64,000 nt of DNA from Komagataella phaffii GS115 (GCF_000027005.1 NC_012964.1:1-64000); one strand, 5' to 3'; shown: positions 52,576 to 62,640, counted from the stretch's first letter. Program-made: numbers and translations. The notes: a model not told the origin generated them from the letters alone.

Positions 52576-55080
52576 CTAGATTAATCTTTGATCGTCAATT
52601 TTTGGTTTTGGTTTCACTCGATTTGGTTGAATGATTCCTGCGGAGAAACCGGGTGGCAGTTTTTGGGCTTCTGGCTCTAAAGTTGCATTTCTCGATGCAC
52701 TCCAGTCAATCTGAGGTGTCGATGCAGGGATTGGAGAGTTAGATACAGTATTCCTAATCTCCAGCGTCCCATTAGGATTTGGTCTATCTGGCCTGAGTAC
52801 CAATGGAGTTTTAGGATTTAAGATAGTAGATGTGGGCGGAGTAACGGGAACGAAGTTCGAATGTATATTTTCTAATGTTAAATTCTTGTTTTGTGTTGAA
52901 CTTCGTAGGCCATCTTGTTGAGCCAAGCCATGCCTTTGCTTGGAGTCTACAACATTACTGTCAAAATCCCCGAATTCTGTGTCATCCTGAATTCTTTGAT
53001 TGGGTTGTGCTTTCTTGGGTATCTCCTCTGGCAAGCTTGAAATTGCCTTTGAAAAAACAAACGCCTGGATTTGATCCAAAATGCTCTTCAAATTTGCAGC
53101 TTCTTTCTTGTCCGGCACATATCTAAGTAGCTTCCACAATTCAAAAAGAACTCGTTCCATGATTACTCCCAAATCCATTTTTTCAGAACCAAAGGATGTC
53201 AAAGTCTCAGATAGTTTGACAAACATAACATGATAAAGATTGATCACGTTTGACAAGATCGACACATTGTTGAAGTTTTTTACTGATGTTGCTTGCACTA
53301 TTGGCAGGATCTTTTCAACAATAACAAAGTCATCCAAAGGATTAGGCTCAAATGTGATGAGGGTTATAAACGCATGAATTGTCAAATTCTTGACTTTGAA
53401 AGAAGTAGTTTTGGCGAATTGTTCAGATATCATTGGAAGAAATTTCTGGCTTATAGTATGGTAAGGCTGATACTTGATGAAATCGATAAGGGTACTCAAT
53501 ACTGCTTCCTGGGGTTCAATTTCGGAAGTGTCCATTGAATTATGGAACAAGGAAACCTGGAATTTAGTGTAACTATCTTTATAAGAGGATTGAGAAGGAA
53601 GACCCAGTTTTGACTCGACCAAAGGTATTCCTTTTGCCAGGGCTACATTTGCTGAAGCCAAATTAAGAGCCAAGACTTGTTCCAAATATGGGAAGACATT
53701 TTCAGAAAACGATAGTTGCGAAATCTGTGATGAAGCCAGAAATAGATTCTCCAGTGACAAAACAATAAGACGCTCTTCCTCTGCAGACAACTGGACCTTA
53801 GGAGTTTGATTTTTCTTTGACATTGAAGTTGAAAGGTAGGGGGACAAAAGTGTAGACGTCAATAATGGTACAAACTTATTCAAAAGTAACGTCTTTGGAA
53901 ACTGATGTAAATGAGCTTTCAAAGTTGTCAAGAAAATACACTTTTCCTCCACGGTGGCAGCCTGAAGTTCATCCACAAAGTTTAATATCTTTATCAACTC
54001 ACTTTGAAATATCTGGTCGGAGATGACCGTGTCGATGGTTACAGAATCTTCTAGCTCAATAGCATTATCGCTCGTCGATTGTTGATTCAGAAGAAGAATC
54101 ATCAGATGTTTATGATTCTGGGGGATATGACGAAATTCCGGGTTGTTTAAAGCAGATGAAGATTTTAAAAGATGGTTTAACCTCTTAATCTCGGTTTCAT
54201 AATCCTGAAATGTGTTATCGGTATGCAGTAAAGATTTAGCACTGAATAAATAATGTATCAACAACCCAAGTGAAAAGAGATCATTTGAATAATCCAGCTT
54301 GTGGTTCAAAATTAGATTAGGGGAACTGAATCTGAAACTGACATTCGTGAACATGGGCATTCTCTGATCGAAGGTATCTAGAAAAAAATCCTTAGAACTA
54401 TCACATGGTTGTATGAAAGAAAAGCCACTTAACTTCCAATCAAAATTCTCCGTTATCAGGATTGTGTTCGGCTGAATATTCAAGTGACAAAGATTCTGGT
54501 TCTCATGAAGAAATTTGACAGCATTCGATATTTGAAGCAGTCCCTTCGTTACGATAATCTCTTCAACAGGGGTATCATCTAGTCTCTCTTTTGTGAATGC
54601 TTCTAGATCACTGATGACGTATTCTGTAACAAATAAACACTTGGACTTGTGATCTTCCATCGGCTCCAAGACATTCAAAATGTTTGGGTGTTTAAACTTC
54701 ATCAGATTGGCAACGTATTGTTGAAGCACGTTGAAACAGTCATTCAGTATTTGCTGCTTGTTTCTGTTATTCAATAATCCGGACCTGGAAAGATTACTTT
54801 CAAACTGCTTTTTGTTGAAAATGAACACTGAGCATTTCTTTTTAGTACTTTTGTTTTTTGCTGCGTAGACACTCCATGGACCGTTTATAAAGGTAGGGTT
54901 GTTGGAGAGCTGATGATTTCCTTCTATGCCTGAGGCTTTGAAAACCTTGAACATGTCCAAATCGAAGATTACTTGGGAGAGTGTTTTGTAATGTCGGTAC
55001 GGTAGTTGGTCCAGTTTCTTCGATATCGGAATACTCGCGGGTGACGAACCCATTGGTACTGCTTCAAATTTTCCTGTCAT
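52576..55080 (-). CDS. SCY1: SCY1-like pseudokinase
   Basis: 834 residues against 804 in yeast Scy1. A degenerate kinase domain at about 30-340 has lost its catalytic residues: the VAIK lysine region reads SVFIFNK, HRD is replaced by HLNIQP and DFG by LSGF. HEAT-like helical repeats follow (LVPLLTSTLLSPYL, ENVFPYLEQVL, LSNVINLYHVMF), then a disordered P/S-rich tail (TPPTSTILNPKTP, GTLEIRNTVSNSP) ending in a basic stretch. Scy1-like proteins act as scaffolds in clathrin-linked or tRNA/nuclear-export processes; the exact yeast role is not settled. Neighbour of a MINDY gene here and in S. cerevisiae (YGL083W by YGL082W). Confidence 0.92.
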   Translation of the reverse strand: MTGKFEAVPMGSSPASIPISKKLDQLPYRHYKTLSQVIFDLDMFKVFKASGIEGNHQLSNNPTFINGPWSVYAAKNKSTKKKCSVFIFNKKQFESNLSRSGLLNNRNKQQILNDCFNVLQQYVANLMKFKHPNILNVLEPMEDHKSKCLFVTEYVISDLEAFTKERLDDTPVEEIIVTKGLLQISNAVKFLHENQNLCHLNIQPNTILITENFDWKLSGFSFIQPCDSSKDFFLDTFDQRMPMFTNVSFRFSSPNLILNHKLDYSNDLFSLGLLIHYLFSAKSLLHTDNTFQDYETEIKRLNHLLKSSSALNNPEFRHIPQNHKHLMILLLNQQSTSDNAIELEDSVTIDTVISDQIFQSELIKILNFVDELQAATVEEKCIFLTTLKAHLHQFPKTLLLNKFVPLLTSTLLSPYLSTSMSKKNQTPKVQLSAEEERLIVLSLENLFLASSQISQLSFSENVFPYLEQVLALNLASANVALAKGIPLVESKLGLPSQSSYKDSYTKFQVSLFHNSMDTSEIEPQEAVLSTLIDFIKYQPYHTISQKFLPMISEQFAKTTSFKVKNLTIHAFITLITFEPNPLDDFVIVEKILPIVQATSVKNFNNVSILSNVINLYHVMFVKLSETLTSFGSEKMDLGVIMERVLFELWKLLRYVPDKKEAANLKSILDQIQAFVFSKAISSLPEEIPKKAQPNQRIQDDTEFGDFDSNVVDSKQRHGLAQQDGLRSSTQNKNLTLENIHSNFVPVTPPTSTILNPKTPLVLRPDRPNPNGTLEIRNTVSNSPIPASTPQIDWSASRNATLEPEAQKLPPGFSAGIIQPNRVKPKPKIDDQRLI

Positions 55081-55126
55081 TAAACACTTCTACAATATAT
55101 ACACCTAGCCTCAAAATAATATAGCC

Positions 55127-57685
55127 TCAAGTCAGCATAACATTCATATCCCAGTCCCTGATCACATCAATCCAATTACTCTTCTTCTCATTAAAGTTCT
55201 TACGACGCCACACCTCCAACATAATTTGACGTGCGACCCAGTAGGTTCCAATCCCGGTCTTGGAGATGTCTGTACCCCATTTCTTGAAACCATTTTGTAG
55301 ATATACTGTCATCGCTTCACTTCCGGCAATAAATCCTTGCCAAAATAACGGAATAATCAAAATATCTTTGTCACTTTGTACGATCTCCTGGATCCTGTTC
55401 AAATGGACTAGAACTTTCTCAACGTATTCCTGAAGATAATTCGGATTGATATCCTCAATAAACCTGTAAAAATAAATCACTAATCCATGATAAAATGACA
55501 TCACATGATGATAAATCCCCTCATGACGTGCAGAAATAAACTTTTCAGAGTCTTCCTGGGTAGTCAGCTTCCATTCCAACTTCCAATCGGAAAGTTTGGT
55601 GGACAGCTCGTCTGCTAGTAACTTAAAAAACAGAGGAAGCTGAGTCGAAGTAGAATCACAATACACCTTGAATCGGATCAAATGAACGACTTCAGAAAAT
55701 AGCAAAATTAGGGAATTGGGTAATCCATAGATAGCATCACTGGAAATGTCATGATCGTCAAGTTTGTTCTTAGAGGGTTTGAAACTGGCCTTCGTTATGT
55801 CAATAAACAGAGGAATTTGACTATCCTTTCTCTCGTTTGGAATCTCTCCTGGAGATTCCGTATTTTGATCATGAACAATGTATTCAATACGAATCTTTCC
55901 CTGATCGTTAATCTTTTCATGAAAAACTCCCTTCGAAGAGGACGTAGAAGACACATGGTTACTACTATCAGACAAAAGAGAGGACGGTGACTTTCTAAAT
56001 AGCTTGTCAATTCGAGATCCCTGATTCGACTCTGCAGAGTCAACTCTTGAACTAGTGATAAACTGTTTGTAATTGCTTTCGTTCAAAAAAATCTCATCCT
56101 TGGAAACTATCTCCAAATTCGTCGAGTCTTGAATCAACTTCATTGAACTGTAGATGCGGTGCAAAATCAAGGCCTTGGCTGAAAGTTTCTTCTTGACAGT
56201 CATTTTCTTCTCGATAATCTTTTCACAAATGTTTAAATGAGTCTTGCAGTCAGACATCGTACCCCATACAACATCAATCGTGACCATTGATAAAACGGCT
56301 ACTAGAACGTCCTTATACTTCTGGGTAAGGACATCTTCCATCAAACAATGTTTTAAAAACACAGAGGCTTGCTGCCGCAACTGAATCCCTAAGTTAACGT
56401 AATATTTCATCTCGTTACTGTTTTTAGGAAACCTGCTTTGTAAGTTAAAAGCACTCACAGCCAACAAAGCATTCAATAAACAGCTTCGAGCATAAGAAGT
56501 CTTTCCTAAAGATCCAATTTCACCAACAGCCATGATGGCCCTGGGAAAGTAAATAAACTTCCAAGGGTTTTTGGGAAGAGGAATTACTGTCATCATATCA
56601 GCCACATCCTCGATATAGTAATTCAATAAGTAGCGTGTCATTGGGTTAACCTGCAAGGCTGTAGTGGGCAGTCCGCTTTTCTCGATGGCTAGTGTTTGAG
56701 GCAGTCCCGGAACTGTTCTGGCTTCCATTATGTTGCCTGGCATCTTCGAAGTACCATCTGGGGCATCCAGCTGAATGCTGTCAATACTGAATTTCATCTT
56801 CTTTGCTGGAGGCAGATCTTGCTGAGCTCCTGAAATAGGTTGAGACGCAGATGCTGACATTGTTGAGGATCTGACGAGTGGAGAACCGTTGCTATCTCCA
56901 ATTAGAACACCATCACTCCCAACATGCACTCCATGAGGTTCTTCTTCTTCCTTGCGGTGAAACAAAACATTGAACATTTCATCAGGAGCATACTGTGAAA
57001 GATCCTTATCTCTTCTAGATGGATTTGGATATATCTTTTGCACGTCAGCATTGTATCCATAAAAAGGAGTTGAAGAACTATTGGTATTAACGAGGGGATT
57101 TAGTGTATCAGCTCGGAATATGTCTAAAAAATGAGTGTCTCCATTTATGGCGGAGGCTGTCAATAAAGCGTCGTCAATCAACTCATTACTGACCCATTCA
57201 TTACCTTGGGTAAATCCTGAAAGTGGATCAAACATGCTGGGAGATCCAAACGGTAGCTTCTCTGGGGAGAAAGATACATCTTTTTCTCTTTTTCTCTTCT
57301 GCTGTCTGAATACGCCAAACATGCCTTTTATTACTGTGCTGTCTCTGTCTTTTTCTGTCTCTAGGCGATAGGAGTGTAAGCCGTCAATATCAGTATCCAA
57401 CTGATCATAGTCTTTATAAGCTTGTTTTGCATTGTAACGAACTGGCTCTATGTTTCGCCGCCTCATAGTTTCATCATCATTGGGTTCAATATTTGTCTGA
57501 GACAGCTGTGATCCAAACTTGTCAAATTGGACTGGTTGGGACCATCGTAGCTTGATATCATACCCGGTGCAGTGATACCCACCTTTGATACACCGATCGC
57601 ACTCAGGCCTTTCCAGCGTACATTTCACTTTCCTAGATCTACAAGTCCAACATCCCGTGAAAGTCTTTTCCCTTTTGGGCGGCAT
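55127..57685 (-). CDS. ARG81: Zn2Cys6 regulator of arginine metabolism (Arg81 type)
   Basis: 852 residues (Arg81 of S. cerevisiae is 880). The zinc cluster is at residues 12-39 with cysteines at 12, 15, 22, 29, 32 and 39 (CX2CX6CX6CX2CX6C). It is directly followed by GYDIKLRWSQPVQFD, the block that I recall as diagnostic for Arg81. A fungal transcription-factor middle region follows (LLNYYIEDVADMMTVIPLPKNPWK, RSCLLNALLAVSAFNLQSRF). Arg81 works with Arg80, Arg82 and Mcm1 to sense arginine and repress synthesis while activating breakdown. Binding partners are not in the window. Confidence 0.9.
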   Translation of the reverse strand: MPPKREKTFTGCWTCRSRKVKCTLERPECDRCIKGGYHCTGYDIKLRWSQPVQFDKFGSQLSQTNIEPNDDETMRRRNIEPVRYNAKQAYKDYDQLDTDIDGLHSYRLETEKDRDSTVIKGMFGVFRQQKRKREKDVSFSPEKLPFGSPSMFDPLSGFTQGNEWVSNELIDDALLTASAINGDTHFLDIFRADTLNPLVNTNSSSTPFYGYNADVQKIYPNPSRRDKDLSQYAPDEMFNVLFHRKEEEEPHGVHVGSDGVLIGDSNGSPLVRSSTMSASASQPISGAQQDLPPAKKMKFSIDSIQLDAPDGTSKMPGNIMEARTVPGLPQTLAIEKSGLPTTALQVNPMTRYLLNYYIEDVADMMTVIPLPKNPWKFIYFPRAIMAVGEIGSLGKTSYARSCLLNALLAVSAFNLQSRFPKNSNEMKYYVNLGIQLRQQASVFLKHCLMEDVLTQKYKDVLVAVLSMVTIDVVWGTMSDCKTHLNICEKIIEKKMTVKKKLSAKALILHRIYSSMKLIQDSTNLEIVSKDEIFLNESNYKQFITSSRVDSAESNQGSRIDKLFRKSPSSLLSDSSNHVSSTSSSKGVFHEKINDQGKIRIEYIVHDQNTESPGEIPNERKDSQIPLFIDITKASFKPSKNKLDDHDISSDAIYGLPNSLILLFSEVVHLIRFKVYCDSTSTQLPLFFKLLADELSTKLSDWKLEWKLTTQEDSEKFISARHEGIYHHVMSFYHGLVIYFYRFIEDINPNYLQEYVEKVLVHLNRIQEIVQSDKDILIIPLFWQGFIAGSEAMTVYLQNGFKKWGTDISKTGIGTYWVARQIMLEVWRRKNFNEKKSNWIDVIRDWDMNVMLT

Positions 57686-57903
57686 TACAGGGATGGATGG
57701 ATCCCGGTTTATTGATTATTAGGGAAGGAAACCAATAAATAGATGAGTAAAAAAAATTAACGGAAAGCTCTGGCGAGATATGATCTCAGATAAACGGCCA
57801 AGAGTAAAAAAGAAAGTAGGTGCGAGCATACACTATAATCTCTAAATCTTCTTACTATTGAATACAGGTACAGAAACTAAACTCTACAGACCAGCTACTC
57901 CTT

Positions 57904-59400
57904 CTAGTCAAACTTGATCTTCTTAGCCTTTTGGTTCATATCAACGTCCTTAAAGAAAGCACCATAAACACTGTGTTCCTTCCTCTTGGTGTGGCCCCCA
58001 AACTTCAGCAGCTCTTCAGGAACTGGTTGGTTGGCACCCCTAAGAATATTTTGTAAAGCTCCACTTAAATGTTTTTCGTGTTCAGTGAAAAGGGTGTGAG
58101 CAATTCCGGTCTTACCAGCTCTACCGGTTCTACCTATTCTATGGACATAATCTTCAACCGTTAGTGGGAATGTCAAGTTGATGACAACCTTGACGTTGGG
58201 TATGTCAAGTCCTCTGGCAGCAACGTCAGTAGCCAACAAGAGGCTGGACTTGCCAGTCTTGAAATCATTCAAAGACTGGGTCCTTTGCTGTTGTGAAAGG
58301 TCTCCATGAATCGCAGATACCTTGTATCCTTTATAGTTTAAAGTTCTCTCCACTCGTGTGGCCTCCTTCTTGTATAAGGCGAATATTAGAATCTTGTCGT
58401 CATTTTTACTGTACTTAGACAACAATTGAAGTAGTTTCTTTTCTTTGTCGTAAGGGTCGATGACTTCAACAATTTGTGTAATTTTCTTATTGGCTGATAA
58501 CTCGTCTCTGTCCCCGACGGTGACCTTAACTGGAGATTTCATGAAATGACTTGCTAACTCACGCACCTCCTTTGGCCAAGTGGCCGTGAACATCAGCGTC
58601 TGTCTGTCTGTATTAACATTAGCCATGATTGATTTGATCGCTTCTTCAAATCCTTTCTCTAGCATACGGTCGGCTTCGTCCAAAACCAAATAGTTGATTC
58701 CCGTCAGATCAATAGATCCCTCCTCCATCAAATCAAGCAATCTCCCTGGGGTAGCAATTACACACTGTGATTGCTTGACTTGTCTCCTTTGATCATCTTT
58801 GGAGACGCCACCATAAATACAACAGCATTCAAGTCCACACAAATCTGTTAATTGTTTCAAGTTGTCGTAGATTTGTACTGCCAATTCTCTAGTGGGAGAG
58901 ATTACCAAGACTTGAAGTCCCTTGGAATTCTTTTGTAGAACATGGCTAATAGCTGGAACACCGAAAGCAAACGTCTTACCAGACCCAGTTTCAGCAACAC
59001 CAATCACATCGTTTCCTTTCAACAAATATGGCCAAGAAACGGCTTGGATGGTAGTTGGCTTGTCGAACTGTGAAATCTTGTTCTTGATCTTCTCTTCTAT
59101 GCCTTGCAACATGGAAAAATTCAAGATTGGCGATACTTCAGCATTATGAGGATCATCAATAGAAATTTCGTTTTCCTTGAGGTAAGCGTCTATGGTGGCC
59201 TGGTCTACTTCAGTAGCTGGCTGAGGAGTTTCATTGTGATCCTTTTCTTTCTTCTCTTTTTTTTCTTTCTTGTCTTTCTTTTCCCTCTTTTCCTTCTTTT
59301 CTTTCTTCACCTTCTTATCCTTCTTCACCTTCTTCTCCTTTTTCTCCTTCTTCTCCTTCTTTATCTTCTCTCCGTGTGATGCCTTTAATTCGGATCCCAT
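57904..59400 (-). CDS. DBP3: DEAD-box RNA helicase Dbp3
   Basis: 498 residues (yeast Dbp3 is 523). Residues 14-53 are an almost unbroken KKEKKEK stretch, typical of Dbp3. Helicase motifs in order: [13 protein letters not shown] (Q motif), [10 protein letters not shown] (I), PTRELAVQI (Ia), TPGRLLDL (Ib), VLDEADRML (II), FTATWP (III, SAT), RGLDIPNV (V), [10 protein letters not shown] (VI). Dbp3 is a nucleolar helicase for 27S pre-rRNA processing in 60S assembly. Shares a divergent promoter region with OXR1; an RRPE-like TGAAAATTTTT and a PAC-like GAGATGAGCT lie just upstream. Confidence 0.95.
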   Translation of the reverse strand: MGSELKASHGEKIKKEKKEKKEKKVKKDKKVKKEKKEKREKKDKKEKKEKKEKDHNETPQPATEVDQATIDAYLKENEISIDDPHNAEVSPILNFSMLQGIEEKIKNKISQFDKPTTIQAVSWPYLLKGNDVIGVAETGSGKTFAFGVPAISHVLQKNSKGLQVLVISPTRELAVQIYDNLKQLTDLCGLECCCIYGGVSKDDQRRQVKQSQCVIATPGRLLDLMEEGSIDLTGINYLVLDEADRMLEKGFEEAIKSIMANVNTDRQTLMFTATWPKEVRELASHFMKSPVKVTVGDRDELSANKKITQIVEVIDPYDKEKKLLQLLSKYSKNDDKILIFALYKKEATRVERTLNYKGYKVSAIHGDLSQQQRTQSLNDFKTGKSSLLLATDVAARGLDIPNVKVVINLTFPLTVEDYVHRIGRTGRAGKTGIAHTLFTEHEKHLSGALQNILRGANQPVPEELLKFGGHTKRKEHSVYGAFFKDVDMNQKAKKIKFD

Positions 59401-59771
59401 TTTTTACAGACTTGAAAATTTTTGATGAAGTTCCCAAAATGGAAATTGAGATGAGCTGAGAAATTCATACCACCCATCGCACACACAATTTGCATCCCTG
59501 CTACACAAAAAAACGACTTGCAATTCTGCCACCTAAACAGTTCAGTACTACGGACCTTAGTAGATTGCCAATTGTTGTGCTTGCTCCGCACGATTGATAC
59601 CTCATCCACCGATACTCTTTGCTAGTCATATATCCCTTGGTTATCAGTACTCCTAGGGCAGGTCGCGAGCAACACACCATCCATAAAAGGTACCCTATAT
59701 CCATTTCTTGGCCTCCTCACGTTCCACCGATTTTGATCAATATCCTTTAAACAGAAAAATTGCTTACGGAA
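59401..59771. other. Divergent promoter region between DBP3 and OXR1
   Basis: About 370 bp. The DBP3 side carries the RRPE and PAC-like elements (listed separately). No factor site was recognised on the OXR1 side. Confidence 0.5.
59413..59457. promoter_or_regulatory. RRPE-like and PAC-like elements before DBP3
   Basis: TGAAAATTTTT (59413-59423) matches the RRPE consensus and GAGATGAGCT (59448-59457) matches the PAC consensus except for one base (GCGATGAG is the usual core). The pair is the standard signature of the ribosome-biogenesis regulon, to which DBP3 belongs. Both are closer to the start codon (13-57 bp) than is usual, so function is uncertain. Confidence 0.4.
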
Positions 59772-60470
59772 ATGTCTAAACTCAAGGATAGCATTAAATC
59801 GCTCAAATCCACAACCAGAGAAGAGCCTCCCGACTATCATCCGTTTGACCCGCCGTTGACAGGTCTCGAACTCAACGGGTACAAGAATACCACCAAACAG
59901 AGACTTTTACACAAAGAATTGGCAGAAGACTTACGGTTGCATCTTCCAGCTAGATTACAAGTCACACACAATTGGAATCTTCTCTATTCTTTGGAGCAAG
60001 ATGGAATATCACTCAACACACTTTACAAGAAAATGCGTCCCCTGCCGTCAGAAATCAATAAAAGGTACGGATATCTGTTGGTCATCAGAGATAGTCATCA
60101 CAATGTTTTTGGCGCTTATGTCAGCGACTACCTGAGGCCAATTGAGAGGAAACAGTATTACGGGAACGGCGAATGTTTTCTTTGGAAAGCAGAGAAGGAT
60201 ACTGTCCCAAATCTGGTGGACCTGGGACGGCAAGAAGAGCTTGATGTGCAATATCGGCTAAAGGTGTTCCCATATACATCATTAAACGACTTTATTATCT
60301 ATACTAACTACAACAGTGTCTCCATTGGCAGTGGAGATGGGAAATTTGGTCTTTGGATCGACGGCGACCTGGATAAAGGTGCATCTGACCCAGTGGATAC
60401 ATTTGGCAATGAAAAACTGAGCGATGAAAGCACCTTTAGGATCTTCGGGCTGGAGGTTTGGAGAATATGA
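59772..60470 (+). CDS. OXR1: TLD-domain oxidation-resistance protein
   Basis: 232 residues from the ATG at 59772 (yeast Oxr1 is 273). The TLD domain covers the second half: HNWNLLYSLEQDGISLNTLYKK, LLVIRDSHHNVFGAYVSD, YYGNGECFLWKAEKD, FIIYTNYNSVSIGSGDGKFGLWIDGDL and the terminal STFRIFGLEVW. Oxr1 protects against oxidative damage, and recent work (from memory) links TLD proteins to disassembly of the vacuolar V-ATPase. Its stop is two bases from that of the converging amidotransferase gene. S. cerevisiae OXR1 is YPL196W, near RPL7B and YPL199C, as here. Confidence 0.95.
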   Translation: MSKLKDSIKSLKSTTREEPPDYHPFDPPLTGLELNGYKNTTKQRLLHKELAEDLRLHLPARLQVTHNWNLLYSLEQDGISLNTLYKKMRPLPSEINKRYGYLLVIRDSHHNVFGAYVSDYLRPIERKQYYGNGECFLWKAEKDTVPNLVDLGRQEELDVQYRLKVFPYTSLNDFIIYTNYNSVSIGSGDGKFGLWIDGDLDKGASDPVDTFGNEKLSDESTFRIFGLEVWRI

Positions 60471-60472
60471 AT

Positions 60473-61231
60473 TTAAATTCCAATGAACGATTTAATAAGC
60501 CTACCTAGGAAGAAACCATCATCCTCATCTTTTCTTTTCAGGGCATCCTCGTATAACTCCTTGCCAACGATGTCGATACGCTTTTCTAACAGCGAATACT
60601 CCACCTCTGTGGGAAATTCGGGATGTCCTTGAAATGTGAAGATTCTGTCATTGATAAGGCCTTGGATTTGCTGGTTTGAGGTTGAGCCGTAATTGATTGT
60701 CTCCACTGGAATTTTAGTCACCGCATCTTGGTGATATTCTGAGACCAAAAAGCTTCCCTTTTCGGCCAGATCTTTGGCGACTTTCTTACTGTTCCCTGTC
60801 AATGTCTGAATATGACCATCTGTCAAGCTCACTTGAACCTTTTCCGTCCCAATTTCCCAGCCCACTTTTTTAGCTGTTCCACCCAAGGCAATTGCAATAA
60901 TTTGATGTCCAAAGCAAATTCCAATCAGAGGTATCTTGTGGTTGAAGTAAACGTCTTGGATGAAGGCTATAAGTTTTTGCATCCATTCATATTCTGAGTA
61001 TCTCCATGAATCGTATTTCGATCCGGTAATGTAGATGGCGGCGACATTCTGCAAGGAGTCTTGCGAGGGAAATTCCATATTATCGATGACATTGTATTTT
61101 CTCAGTTCTTGATCGACAATTCCAGCTTTCCTCATTAGAAGAATCCCCATATCACCATAGTCTCCATAGGCTAAAAGATCGGGGTTCTGCTGGTCCAGAT
61201 TTAATACTGCAATGAACGTAGATTTTGTCAT
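60473..61231 (-). CDS. Class-I glutamine amidotransferase (YLR126C type)
   Basis: 252 residues, as in YLR126C (251). The GATase1 triad is present: C106 in PLIGICFGHQI, H203 and E205 in FQGHPEFP. Other features: ITGSKYDSWR, HQDAVTKIP. The domain hydrolyses glutamine or a gamma-glutamyl substrate; fungal members of this set are poorly characterised and are sometimes linked to copper, iron or peptide degradation. A free-standing enzyme with no fused synthase domain. Divergent from URE2 with about 490 bp between starts. Confidence 0.88.
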   Translation of the reverse strand: MTKSTFIAVLNLDQQNPDLLAYGDYGDMGILLMRKAGIVDQELRKYNVIDNMEFPSQDSLQNVAAIYITGSKYDSWRYSEYEWMQKLIAFIQDVYFNHKIPLIGICFGHQIIAIALGGTAKKVGWEIGTEKVQVSLTDGHIQTLTGNSKKVAKDLAEKGSFLVSEYHQDAVTKIPVETINYGSTSNQQIQGLINDRIFTFQGHPEFPTEVEYSLLEKRIDIVGKELYEDALKRKDEDDGFFLGRLIKSFIGI

Positions 61232-61725
61232 TTGTAAAGAGAGAAAGGATGAGAATTATCTTCTTAGAACACTTTTTTTTCAACTACAGCTATTCGTTGC
61301 GAAGGACACTATTGATAAGACAAAGTTGCTAGGTAAATTATGCAATATCGTGCCGCCGTACGTCACTCGAAAGGGAATACACTTGCGCCGTTTTCGGAGT
61401 AGGTTACGACATATTTAGGTTGAGGACAATCTCCCTACACAGGTTTTCTTTCTATAAATTTGGCATGCTTTGAGTTTTGGGTCCTTAGAAAAATGCCCAC
61501 TACTTCCTGCTTTGCACATGGATAACGACGATAAGAAGGCTGCATAGTTCGGGCATCGCACGATTACACCTTCCACTTTTGGCCAAGCCGCTATAACATC
61601 CGAGCCATCAAACATCATCCGCTTCTCTCTTTTTTCTTACTTCTTTCGGAGAGAGATTCGCGGCTACGCCATCTCATCCGACAATCGCAGCAGAGCTTAC
61701 CACTTTTCTGCTTCCATTTAAACCC
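61232..61725. promoter_or_regulatory. Divergent promoter region of the amidotransferase gene and URE2
   Basis: About 490 bp. A single GATAAG at 61314-61319 could bind GATA factors (Gln3/Gat1), which would fit URE2 biology, but one hexamer is weak evidence. T-rich tracts are present on both sides. Confidence 0.35.
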
Positions 61726-62640
61726 ATGATATCCAACCTCTCGGCAGGTTTACGAACCATAAACTTGAACGATGAAAAGGCGGAAGACTCTCGCTCTCAG
61801 CACCAGCAGCAGACTGTGATAGATCAATCCAGAGCTGAGTCTATGAACTCAAAGTCTCAAGACTCTGGCAATCGCATAACTCAATACTTCACTAATTTGC
61901 CTAAAGAAGGTTTTACTTTATTTTCACACAGTTCTGCGCCAAACGGGTTCAAGGTGGCAATAGTACTGTCAGAACTGGGATACCCCTACAAAACTTTATT
62001 CTTAGATTTCAATAAAGGAGAACAACGGGCTCCAGAGTTTGTAAGCGTAAACCCGAATGCCCGTGTGCCTGCACTAATAGATCATAACTGTGACAACCTA
62101 GCGCTTTGGGAAAGTGGTGCTATAATCCTTTATCTCTGCCAGAAAAGCTTAAGGGAGACGGGAGTTTGCGATATTTACTCAGATAATCCCCAGGACCAAG
62201 CCCAAATAAACTCCTGGGTTTTTTTTCAGACTTCGGGCCATGCTCCTATAATTGGACAGGCATTGCATTTCCGCTACTTTCATGATGTGAATGTTCCATC
62301 AGCTGTAGAGCGGTATACTGATGAAGTACGCAGAGTCTACGGTGTGCTAGAGATGGCTCTAGCTGAAAGAAGAGAAGCACTTATAATGGAGTTAGATATA
62401 CAGAATAGTGCTAATTACTCAAATGGGACTACCCCATTATCACAATCAAAGTATTTCGATCACCCTGTGTGGCTGGTAGGTGATTCAATATCAGTTGCAG
62501 ACCTTTCGTTTGTGCCCTGGAACAATGTGGTTGACCGAATCGGTATAAACCTGAAATCAGAATATCCAGAGGTTTACAAGTGGACCAAGCATATGATGAG
62601 ACGGCCAGCAGTTGTTAGAGCCCTACGTGGTGATACATAG
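61726..62640 (+). CDS. URE2: Nitrogen catabolite repression regulator Ure2, without a Q/N-rich prion domain
   Basis: 304 residues (yeast Ure2 is 354). Residues 52-304 form the glutathione-transferase-like regulatory domain (LFSHSSAPNGFKVAIVLSELG, NPNARVPALIDH, WESGAIILYLCQ, GHAPIIGQALHFRYFHD, VERYTDEVRRVYGV, VADLSFVPWNNVVDRIGIN, WTKHMMRRPAV). This domain holds Gln3 in the cytoplasm when nitrogen is good. The N-terminal 50 residues keep the opening SNLSAGLRTINLND, aligned with the conserved SNLSNALRQVNI of S. cerevisiae, but the long Asn-rich tract that follows there is absent; only a few Q remain. Confidence 0.95.
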   Translation: MISNLSAGLRTINLNDEKAEDSRSQHQQQTVIDQSRAESMNSKSQDSGNRITQYFTNLPKEGFTLFSHSSAPNGFKVAIVLSELGYPYKTLFLDFNKGEQRAPEFVSVNPNARVPALIDHNCDNLALWESGAIILYLCQKSLRETGVCDIYSDNPQDQAQINSWVFFQTSGHAPIIGQALHFRYFHDVNVPSAVERYTDEVRRVYGVLEMALAERREALIMELDIQNSANYSNGTTPLSQSKYFDHPVWLVGDSISVADLSFVPWNNVVDRIGINLKSEYPEVYKWTKHMMRRPAVVRALRGDT

